NCBI GenBank assembly: GCA_016929805.1
Contig: JAFGIB010000273.1
Coordinates: 1-38,264, forward strand
Direction of reading: 5' to 3'
Source of the DNA: Deltaproteobacteria bacterium
Lineage (GTDB): Bacteria; Myxococcota_A; Polyangia; Polyangiales; JAFGIB01
Length of the DNA: 38,264 bases
Shown here: piece after piece, positions 31,773 to 38,264 of the stretch
How the letters are laid out: each line of letters starts with the position of its first letter
How positions within the stretch are numbered: the stretch's first letter is position 1
Position numbers and translations under genes: made by a program
The notes under the pieces: model-generated
What the model was told of the DNA's origin: nothing
The model's input: the letters and a program-made list of their open reading frames with translations, nothing else
Database searches by the model: none

Positions 31773-33419
31773 TTACCTCAACGCCTTTTTTGCGATCGCG
31801 CGAACCGTGGCGTCTTCATCATCCGTTGCGCTTTCCAGCGTTTCCCGAAAGACGTCGGTGTCCAATTTGGTCATGGCTCTAACGGCGTAATACCTGATAA
31901 GTGAGCTGGATGAACGCGCGTCTGTCTTCAATCGCTCAACGATTTGATTTCGTTCATCTTCAGATTTGGCCTCACGATACTCCTTCATCAATCGATCATA
32001 GGTTTCTCGGTCCGCTTCTGAAGCTTTCGCGTGTGGTACAAGCGATTCTTGGCCTGGTGATAGTAAGCTCTTCGCAAGCCCTTCGTTCTCATTTTTTTCC
32101 GAAATTGAGTCGTCAGCGCTCGATGACGCGAGCGAAAACCGCATTTCAGACTCCTGAACCGATTCGACCGGCTTTCCCGAACGAGAACCGCCTCTGCTAA
32201 CCGGCGAGCTTAGATTCACCGGTGTTTCTACCGAGAAGTCGGGCCTCTTCGGAATGCGTCTCTTGCCCGGGGAATCGACGCCTGTTTTTCTCGTGTTGTA
32301 CCGGAACAGCTCTAGATTCTCGATCTCGCTCAGGTCCAACGCCGTCAGTTCTCGATTCAATTTATCTTGTAATGCTCCTCCTTCTCGTCGAGCAACGGAA
32401 ACCATCTCTTGAATGCCGTCCGGCAATGCTTGAGAAGAGGTGAGCAGTCGCCAAACCGCGGGGGTATTTTTGATACGCGTCGAGCGATAAACACCGATAT
32501 AAACGGCGGCTCCACCTGATTCATCCTTAAGCTGTTCGTTGATCTGCTCGAAAAAAGAAAACGGGGTCTCTTTGAGCGCTTCTTCAGAGGCTTCAATCAC
32601 TATTCCTAGGTACGAAATACGATCCAGCGCCATCCCCGAAGGCATCAGCGAGCTATACTGAAGGTTTTCTCGGATTGTCTCCATAACCTTCTCGACAGAG
32701 AGCTTGTGTAGCTCTCCGCTTCCGTAGCCCAAAACGCCTCCCGACAGCAACAAGGTCCGCAAATCTTCCCCATCCAGCGGTCGAATCGCCTGAACGCCTT
32801 CCTGGTCGTTCAGCCGATTGAAATCGTCGAGCGGTTCGATGATCACGCGATTTATCTTTTCGTAATACCTGTCGAGAGAGACACCCCCGTGAACCCGGGA
32901 GAGCAAGGAATTGTCGATGAGTATCCACCCCAAAAGCGGTTTACCTACCAGCCCGTTCACCGCTCGAACGGCGTTGACCTTTGCAATACCGCTTTCGTGC
33001 TCATGCGGCAGCGTGGTGAGCGTGACAATCGGCAGCGAGAGGTCCTGTACGGTCTCCACTAGAGCGCTTATCGCTGAACCGGTCCCTCCGCCGAATCCAG
33101 CGGTTAGTACGACGATATCAGCACCCTGAGCGTGCGCCGCCACGGCGTCGTGTATTCGTTCCGCGTGCGCCGCGATGCATTCGCGGCCGTAATTGAGGTC
33201 GGCACCGGCGCCGTCGTACCCGTCAATGCCGATATAAATCCTTTGTTCGCTTGGTAACGAGAGATTTGTACTGCCCGGCGCCAACGATGCCAGATCGGTA
33301 TGAGCCGTATTGAACGCTAGCGCGCGGTAGCCTCGTCTGAAAAATTCGGCCGCTAGATTACCGCCAGCTTGACCAAGACCAATGGATACTATTTCGAGTC
33401 CTCGACCAGCAGGTTTCAC
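31773..33419 (-). CDS. Tubulin/FtsZ-superfamily GTPase with C-terminal HEAT-like tail
   Basis: This 548-aa cytosolic protein starts at a GTG with a strong GGAGG site. The GTPase core shows T1 loop GLGQAGGN (14-21), CetZ-like FNTAHTDLASL (about 36-46), the tubulin signature GFGGGTGSA (108-116) and a T7-type loop PLDGEDLRTLL. In the T7 loop Asp216 and Asp219 fit the catalytic Asp pair, but the usual Asn is Pro214. The GQAGG opening is closer to archaeal CetZ and tubulins than to FtsZ (GVGGAGGN). A disordered linker (about 370-465) leads to a helical HEAT-like tail (about 465-548). It should polymerise or form filaments on GTP binding, but lacks the conserved FtsZ tail. It is not the cell's main FtsZ on this evidence. 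Confidence 0.85.
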   Translation of the reverse strand: MKPAGRGLEIVSIGLGQAGGNLAAEFFRRGYRALAFNTAHTDLASLAPGSTNLSLPSEQRIYIGIDGYDGAGADLNYGRECIAAHAERIHDAVAAHAQGADIVVLTAGFGGGTGSAISALVETVQDLSLPIVTLTTLPHEHESGIAKVNAVRAVNGLVGKPLLGWILIDNSLLSRVHGGVSLDRYYEKINRVIIEPLDDFNRLNDQEGVQAIRPLDGEDLRTLLLSGGVLGYGSGELHKLSVEKVMETIRENLQYSSLMPSGMALDRISYLGIVIEASEEALKETPFSFFEQINEQLKDESGGAAVYIGVYRSTRIKNTPAVWRLLTSSQALPDGIQEMVSVARREGGALQDKLNRELTALDLSEIENLELFRYNTRKTGVDSPGKRRIPKRPDFSVETPVNLSSPVSRGGSRSGKPVESVQESEMRFSLASSSADDSISEKNENEGLAKSLLSPGQESLVPHAKASEADRETYDRLMKEYREAKSEDERNQIVERLKTDARSSSSLIRYYAVRAMTKLDTDVFRETLESATDDEDATVRAIAKKALR

Positions 33420-33839
33420 AGATACCTCCGATTGCGAAAGGTTTTTACGGATAAAGCGAGTTGAAAGCGTAAGGCCTTAATACGCATATTTTTACAAGGA
33501 TACAAACCGATTCTCAGCGCTCTTCAGCTCTTTCTTAACGCTTTTTCCTCGCCGCCGTATCTAGTCTGACGCTAAAAAGAGCTCGATAGATACCACTAGA
33601 CCGCGTCCAAGTCGGTTACGAAAAGCTTCCAAGGGTACCATTTGTGGTCGCGTTCGAACATCCAAAAAGCGGTCGCGCGTAACAAATCCAGTTACAAGAT
33701 AATTTTTTACTATCATTCACACGGCATCTTCCCGGTTAACCCCGATTAATAAGGAAAAAGCTACGAACCGGGCGATTTATTAGTGGATAAAGCGAAAACG
33801 AATTCTCGCGGGTGGCGTTTTCGGCTAAAAAAGGGGGCT
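33420..33839. promoter_or_regulatory. Divergent promoter region between the tubulin-like and hisI-like genes
   Basis: This roughly 420-bp region separates two divergent genes. It contains the palindrome TAAGGCCTTA (33471-33480), 51 bp upstream of the GTPase gene, and an AT-rich run at 33695-33720 that may carry the plus-strand promoter. No gene is seen, apart from an alternative upstream GTG start (33783) for the hisI-like gene. Confidence 0.4.
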
Positions 33840-34262
33840 ATGTCGGATCGTGAAAGAGAAGAAGGAACGCAGCTACAACTCGATTTCTCCAAACTTCGGA
33901 AAATCGCCTCGAGCCAGCAAGAGGTGATCCCCGTCGTCGTCCAAGACGCCGATAGTATGGAGGTGCTAATCGTAGCCTACGTCAATCAAATTGCTCTAGA
34001 GACAGCCATGAGAGAAAAAAAAGCGACGTTCTGGAGCACCAGCCGGAACGAGCTTTGGATCAAGGGAAAAACCTCCGGCGATCTTCTCCAGCTCGTCGAG
34101 ATACGGGTTAATTGCGAGCAAAATTCGCTCGTATATCGGGTTCGACGCGTCGGCGAAGGCGCCTGTCATACAGTCGATAGTCAAGGCCGGAAAAGAGGCA
34201 GTTGCTACTATCGACGAATTCGCCCGGACGGTTCCTTAGAGTTCTTGGAGGAAGGTAAATAA
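33840..34262 (+). CDS. hisI: HisI-like phosphoribosyl-AMP cyclohydrolase, variant metal motif
   Basis: ATG 33840 is chosen (140 aa, AAAGGGGG just upstream); the longer GTG at 33783 lacks a site. The fold motifs are those of HisI: ATFWSTSRNELWIKGKTSGD, LVEIRVNCEQNSL, GEGACHTV (Cys109) and GSCYYRR (Cys122). The enzyme opens the ring of phosphoribosyl-AMP in histidine synthesis. HisI normally has DCDxD, whose Asp residues bind magnesium; here it is NCEQN (Asn91, Cys92, Glu93, Asn95). The zinc cysteines remain. It may be an active variant or a relative with another substrate. It precedes tyrA by 61 bp, so the two may be co-transcribed. No other his gene is in view. Confidence 0.85.
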   Translation: MSDREREEGTQLQLDFSKLRKIASSQQEVIPVVVQDADSMEVLIVAYVNQIALETAMREKKATFWSTSRNELWIKGKTSGDLLQLVEIRVNCEQNSLVYRVRRVGEGACHTVDSQGRKRGSCYYRRIRPDGSLEFLEEGK

Positions 34263-34323
34263 CGCGTGCGACTCCAGACATCTCGTACCCCAAGCCGGAA
34301 CGTGTTGATCCCAGGAGTGTTAG

Positions 34324-35418
34324 ATGTTCGAAACGGTTAGCATTATCGGCATTGGCCTCATAGGCGGTTCACTTGCGGCGGCGTTCAGGCGGCGCTCGAT
34401 CTCGAAACGCATCATCGGAATCAGTAGCCTCGATACGATTGCTAAAGCAAAGGAACTCAAATTAATCGATCAGGGCTACGGATATGATTCGCTGGCGCAA
34501 GGGGTTCGAAACGCGAACCTGGTTATTCTCTGTACTCCGATCGCACGAATTATCGAGCTTGTGCCGATGGTTGCCGAGCATGTCTCCCCCGGTACGATTA
34601 TCAGCGATGTCGGCAGCACCAAAAGAGCGATAATGACGATTGCCGACGAAAACCTTCCCGAGCAAGCGACATTTATCGGTGGACATCCAATGGCGGGTTC
34701 CGAAAAGAGAGGGGTTTCCGCTTCAGACCCGTTCTTATTTGAAAATGCTATCTACATCCTCACTCCCTCTCAAAGAACGCTCCAAAACGAGATCGATTCG
34801 CTTCGCGACGCGTTTTCCGCTATTGGCGCGCAAGTGGTAATACTCGACCCGGAATTGCACGATAGAATCGCGGCGACGATTAGCCATTTGCCTCAGATGT
34901 TAGCGGTCGGCCTCGTGAATATGCTCGGCTCAATCACAGATGGGCGTTCGGAATACGTAAGACTGGCCGCCGGCGGATTCCGAGATATGACCCGTATCGC
35001 TTCAAGCCCGTTTACCGTTTGGCGCGACATCTGCGCGACCAATCGAGATCTGATCCGAGAAAAACTGGACGAATACATCTCTCAACTCCGAGAGATAAGA
35101 GAGTTGGTAGGAACCGAAGCGCTCGGTGAGAAGTACGCGCAAGCGAGCCTAATCCGAAACGCCATACCAAAAGATACCAAGGGTTTTCTTTATCCGCGGC
35201 CGGAGGTGCTCGTCGTCACCGCCGACAAGCCCGGAATGCTCGCTCGCATAACAACCGCCCTGGCGGACAAAGAGATCAATATCAGCGATATTGAGGTGCT
35301 GAAAGTGCGGGAAGGAGAAGGGGGAACGATTCGTCTCGCGCTGATGGATAATGAAACGGCGAAACAAGCCGCCGAGATACTGAGAGAGCAGGGTTTCGAG
35401 GCGCGAATGCGCGGTTAG
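34324..35418 (+). CDS. tyrA: Prephenate dehydrogenase with C-terminal ACT domain
   Basis: TyrA oxidises prephenate (or arogenate) with NAD(P) in tyrosine synthesis. The 364-aa protein has the Rossmann motif GIGLIGGS (9-16), DVGSTKRAI, GGHPMAGSEKRG (substrate His near 121), SHLPQM and GGFRDMTRIA, all characteristic. An ACT regulatory domain (about 290-362: VVTADKPGMLARITTALAD) suggests feedback by tyrosine. AGGAG lies 6 nt before the ATG. A bidirectional terminator lies about 210 bp downstream. Confidence 0.95.
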   Translation: MFETVSIIGIGLIGGSLAAAFRRRSISKRIIGISSLDTIAKAKELKLIDQGYGYDSLAQGVRNANLVILCTPIARIIELVPMVAEHVSPGTIISDVGSTKRAIMTIADENLPEQATFIGGHPMAGSEKRGVSASDPFLFENAIYILTPSQRTLQNEIDSLRDAFSAIGAQVVILDPELHDRIAATISHLPQMLAVGLVNMLGSITDGRSEYVRLAAGGFRDMTRIASSPFTVWRDICATNRDLIREKLDEYISQLREIRELVGTEALGEKYAQASLIRNAIPKDTKGFLYPRPEVLVVTADKPGMLARITTALADKEINISDIEVLKVREGEGGTIRLALMDNETAKQAAEILREQGFEARMRG

Positions 35419-35622
35419 CCGGCGCCTTTTGGGCTTTGTTTTTCCTATCAAAATCACAACGAATAGCGAGCGACTTGCCACCCGCTCGGCTCTACTTCTC
35501 TTTTTAATTTTCGCTACCTCGGCATTCGCCCCGCAACGCGTGTCCGTCCTTCGGCAAAAAGCAAGCCGCCGTTCACGACCCGGTCGTAAAAGACCTGCAG
35601 CATCGTGAAGAACATCCACGGT

Positions 35623-35654
35623 AAAAAAAACCCCGCTAAAAAGCGGGGTTTTTT
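35623..35654. terminator. Bidirectional intrinsic terminator
   Basis: AACCCCGCT (35629-35637) pairs with AGCGGGGTT (35642-35650) around AAAA. A T-run follows on the plus strand and an A-run precedes it (U-run for minus-strand transcripts). It sits between the convergent tyrA and DUF4215 genes and should end both. Confidence 0.85.
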
Positions 35655-35675
35655 GAGCGAATAGACGAATAGATA

Positions 35676-37700
35676 CTATTTGAGCGTAACGTCGTAGATT
35701 CTAGTTCTAACCGTTTCGAAGCTAAACAGCGAGGACCAGGTATCGTTACCGCTAACGCCGTCGGAGTCAACATCAAATGGAATACCGTTGATGATCTTGA
35801 AGCACGCGTCGGGATTGCTCTGCAACAGCGAGCAATCCGAACCAGTTTCAAAAATACCCATCATATCGATCGCCGCTCCGCTGAAATCGACGCAAACGGT
35901 ACACCCATGTTGTATGAGATCGGATATGGAGTCACAATCAGGAGGAAGCTCTCCGGCTTCCTTATCGCACGCGTTGTACTTCTCTCCAAACTCAGGTTCG
36001 TCTTCGATGTTCTTACAACAGAAGCGAGCCATCGGACCGAAACTCTGTCCCGTATCCATACCTCGCAAATCTTCTATTCCCCCGTCGTATATCGGTATAT
36101 CCGTTGCGCCTGATTCCATGGCCCCGCAGAATAAACCCGTCCGATTTTGTCCGGACGTCTCGGGCAGCTTCAGACTATCTGACACCTTCAGCGTGTCTCT
36201 AGCCGTTTGTTGCTCGACGTTCGGCGTAGTACTCGTGTTAACGTCATAAACGGTCTGCATCTTAAAATCTCTCATCATATAGGAACCCATCGGGCCGACC
36301 ATCTCCAGCCTGATAGGCCCTTTCGAAATGATCTTTCCACCACCGAGCTGCGCCGCGGGCACCGAGTGATATTCGGCCGGCATCCTGGTATCGGGATCAA
36401 TCTGGCTCGCCTTAACGACAAACGCTTGGTCCACGGCATTCTCGGTAGCCGCTCCGGACGGGTTGCCCTGGTAAGTCCCAATTATGATCTCATCGTCTTG
36501 CGTCTTCATGCTGGTGTCATCCGAGTCCATTACGTGCAGGATGTAGGTATTTTCTCCCGACGCCAATTGACTACTCAGCCTTCGATTCACCGTATCCAAT
36601 ATGTTTATCCTGATACCCGCGCCCATCATATTCTGTTCCGAGCCAAAGGCCTCGGCGAATTGGTTGGCCTGATATTCGCACCATTCCGGGACATTCTCGG
36701 CTCCCTTGACGATCTCCAACTTCGTAAACCGATGAGCGAATTCGTATTTGCATTGCGCATCGCATCCGTCGAGAAGTTGATTGTTTCCGTCGTCGCACTC
36801 CTCGTCGCCTTCCACGTCGCCGTTACCGCATTCCACTTCCTGACAGTTGATTGAGCAGTTGTTCGGTGACTTATCCGTCCCGTTCAGCTCTCCGTCATCG
36901 CACTCCTCGATACCTTGTATCTCACCGTCGCCGCAATCGGTACAGGTACATTCCCCGTTCATGCACCATCCGTCTTTTGCGTCCGAGTCATCCGGATCGC
37001 CGCAAAGCTCTTTGATTCTAGTATCGACGATGGTACACGGGGTTTCGTCTTCGAGCGCCGTGCCGCCGACGCAAGCGTTATTCTCACACACTCTATCGCC
37101 GAGACATTCGTCTCTGCCCGAGCAGTCTGAATCCTCTTCACATGAATATTCGCATTCGGGCGTGCATCCGTTATCCCAATCCTTATCGCCGTCGTCACAC
37201 TGCTCGATTCCCTCTACAACCTTGCCGTCGCCGCAAACGTTCGGAATACAAACTCCCTGCCAGCAATAGGATTGATCCCCACAAGACTCTCCTTCCTCAA
37301 TACCCGGATCCGAATCATCACAAGCGTGCTTATCCTCGTCGCAAGTCTCCGTCCCGTTACAAGGATTCATGTCATCGCAATCCGCGTCCTCCAGACACGA
37401 AAACGTGCATAACGAGGTGCAGCCGTCTCTTTGATTCATGTTCCCGTCGTCGCACTCCTCCGGCGGCTCGACTTTGCCGTTACCGCAAAGGGCGAACGCA
37501 ATATCTCCCGCGTCTTCAACAACGACAACCCCACCGTCCCCGTCGGTCGGTCCGGCATCATCGGAAGGAGATACCTCCGCGTCTTCCTCGCCCGAACCGC
37601 CGTCCTTCGTCTTCTCTCCGTTCTCGTCATCGCTGGAACCACAGGCACTGGCCGCGAAAACAATAAACGCTAACCAAAAATAGAACTTCTTTGTCACCAT
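35676..37700 (-). CDS. DUF4215-repeat Cys-rich lipoprotein
   Basis: This 674-aa product has lipobox ASAC (Cys20) and AGGAG 7 nt before the ATG. A Gly/Asp/Glu spacer (about 21-70) comes first. Four DUF4215-type Cys repeats start near residues 72, 156, 256 and 291, each with CG(N/D)G, EECDDG or EQCDDG and a closing Cys pair. An intervening Cys-rich unit lies at 101-155. The C-terminal half (about 320-674) is beta-rich, with scattered Cys (GLFCGAMESG, ARFCCKNIED) and DVDSDGVSGNDTW, a possible calcium-type loop. DUF4215 repeats are common in myxobacterial-type surface proteins, but no activity is established. It is surface-exposed by inference. Confidence 0.9.
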   Translation of the reverse strand: MVTKKFYFWLAFIVFAASACGSSDDENGEKTKDGGSGEEDAEVSPSDDAGPTDGDGGVVVVEDAGDIAFALCGNGKVEPPEECDDGNMNQRDGCTSLCTFSCLEDADCDDMNPCNGTETCDEDKHACDDSDPGIEEGESCGDQSYCWQGVCIPNVCGDGKVVEGIEQCDDGDKDWDNGCTPECEYSCEEDSDCSGRDECLGDRVCENNACVGGTALEDETPCTIVDTRIKELCGDPDDSDAKDGWCMNGECTCTDCGDGEIQGIEECDDGELNGTDKSPNNCSINCQEVECGNGDVEGDEECDDGNNQLLDGCDAQCKYEFAHRFTKLEIVKGAENVPEWCEYQANQFAEAFGSEQNMMGAGIRINILDTVNRRLSSQLASGENTYILHVMDSDDTSMKTQDDEIIIGTYQGNPSGAATENAVDQAFVVKASQIDPDTRMPAEYHSVPAAQLGGGKIISKGPIRLEMVGPMGSYMMRDFKMQTVYDVNTSTTPNVEQQTARDTLKVSDSLKLPETSGQNRTGLFCGAMESGATDIPIYDGGIEDLRGMDTGQSFGPMARFCCKNIEDEPEFGEKYNACDKEAGELPPDCDSISDLIQHGCTVCVDFSGAAIDMMGIFETGSDCSLLQSNPDACFKIINGIPFDVDSDGVSGNDTWSSLFSFETVRTRIYDVTLK

Positions 37701-38029
37701 GCTGCTTCTCCTGATTGAAAAATAAGTCTATTCAAACGAATCAAGCCGAAATAACCAATTAACTCGGAATATTCGCCGGTAATATCTCGGCTCACGTGTT
37801 TTTTTGTTGTTCGATCAAAGTACTGCGCACAAAAACCGCACAATGTCAACGCCTAGCCGCTAGAACGTTTTGTCTTCGAAACCTCGAATAACGGCATCAC
37901 GTTCTATTACAGATTCATAGAAAAAATTACATATTATTGAAAACATAAAATGCGTTCACTGCGTCTGCATCACCTTTTTCTACCTTCTGTCTTAATGTGT
38001 GTCTAGTAACGCCGCTTTTTCCTTTAAAT
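37701..38029. promoter_or_regulatory. AT-rich upstream region of the DUF4215 gene
   Basis: This roughly 330-bp AT-rich region lies upstream of the minus-strand lipoprotein. It includes the gene's AGGAG site just before its start and AT-rich tracts near 37915-37950 that may carry its promoter. I could not fix boxes. No gene is seen. Confidence 0.4.
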
Positions 38030-38113
38030 CTTCGAATCTTTTTCGAACCATCTGCGAATAAGTAAGCGTTCAGGGGGGCAAACAAGTCGGCGGCCAATTC
38101 GCCCGTAAAACCG
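38030..38113 (-). repeat. Dispersed repeat, inverted diverged copy (R2)
   Basis: Read on the minus strand, this segment has GGTTTTACGGG, GAATTGGCCGCCG and a C-run followed by CTGAACG, matching about 45-112 of the window with small indels. It is in the opposite orientation to the other two copies and next to a 28-bp duplication. Confidence 0.6.
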
Positions 38114-38116
38114 AGC

Positions 38117-38205
38117 GCGCCCGCAGTGCCGGCGAGGATGGTACGCCAAACGCAACGAGCAGCGCGACGACGAGAGAGCGCCCGCAGTGCCGGCGAGGAT
38201 GGTAC
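38117..38205 (+). repeat. 28-bp direct repeat pair
   Basis: The 28-base segment at 38117-38144 (starting GCGCCCGCAGTGCC, ending GATGGTAC) recurs exactly at 38178-38205. The two starts are 61 bp apart, with 33 bp between the copies. The second copy runs into R3. Confidence 0.85.
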
Positions 38206-38264
38206 TTGCTGTACCTGACGAGCCGGCGCGAGGACGAAAGCCGGTTTTACGGGATGAATTGGCC
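38198..38264 (+). repeat. Dispersed repeat, right-end copy (R3, cut by window end)
   Basis: These 67 bases match window bases 1-67 except for A at 38249 instead of G. The copy is cut by the window end. The match could mean a dispersed repeat at both ends or an overlap of a circular contig with one base difference. Confidence 0.8.

Noticed and set aside
36207-36854. 215-codon plus-strand open frame
   Set aside because: It is antisense to the DUF4215 lipoprotein, which has clear repeats, signal and ribosome-binding site.
38117-38205. 28-bp direct repeats as a CRISPR array
   Set aside because: There are only two copies and no cas genes. The second copy continues into a larger dispersed repeat.

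Overview
The window most resembles chromosomal DNA of a Gram-negative bacterium of the Myxococcota/Bradymonadota type. This is inferred from gene content, not from a marker gene. The signs are many cysteine-rich or beta-propeller lipoproteins with long Asp/Glu/Ser/Gly spacers, a DUF4215-repeat lipoprotein, several outer-membrane barrels, many dispersed hairpin repeats, and ordinary housekeeping genes (aroB, tyrA, hisI) set singly among envelope genes. I see no rRNA, tRNA, CRISPR array, integrase, transposase or phage gene.

Layout. 1-560: repeat DNA, an inverted repeat and a possible leader ORF. 643-4431: two tandem beta-propeller lipoproteins (module A). 4432-4919: 0.5 kb of gene-free DNA with three hairpin-type elements. 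4917-7936: divergent pair of Cys-rich secreted proteins sharing a small Cys module. 8305-12764: minus-strand outer-membrane protein (DUF1302-like), B12-type radical SAM protein and a small membrane protein. 13210-14451: DUF1015 protein. 14935-20459: operon with a second copy of the two-lipoprotein module (module B), an outer-membrane barrel and aroB. 20786-23903: murein endopeptidase lipoprotein and a lipoprotein with PEP-synthase/dikinase-type domains. 24526-30094: tightly packed five-gene operon: CotH-like protein fused to a beta-helix, small anchored protein, VTC polyphosphate-polymerase-like domain, DUF4956 membrane protein, lipoprotein. 30233-33419: porin and a tubulin/FtsZ-superfamily GTPase with a C-terminal HEAT-like tail (minus strand). 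33840-35418: hisI-like gene and tyrA. 35676-37700: DUF4215 lipoprotein (minus). 37701-38264: spacer and repeats, whose last 67 bases nearly repeat the first 67.

How the parts fit. Most genes serve the cell envelope. The strongest candidate for a coherent little-described system is the CotH/VTC/DUF4956 operon. A cytosolic VTC-fold enzyme and a multi-span membrane protein could make or export a phosphate polymer or phosphorylated product, which the exported CotH-like protein and lipoprotein could use. The CotH domain has Asn where the usual metal-binding Asp is expected, so its chemistry is open. Other points of interest are the tubulin-like GTPase, the exported dikinase-like lipoprotein, the duplicated propeller-lipoprotein module, a shared disordered acidic leader on three unrelated outer-membrane barrels, and a roughly 188-bp MITE-like repeat family whose two full-length copies have 4-bp target duplications.
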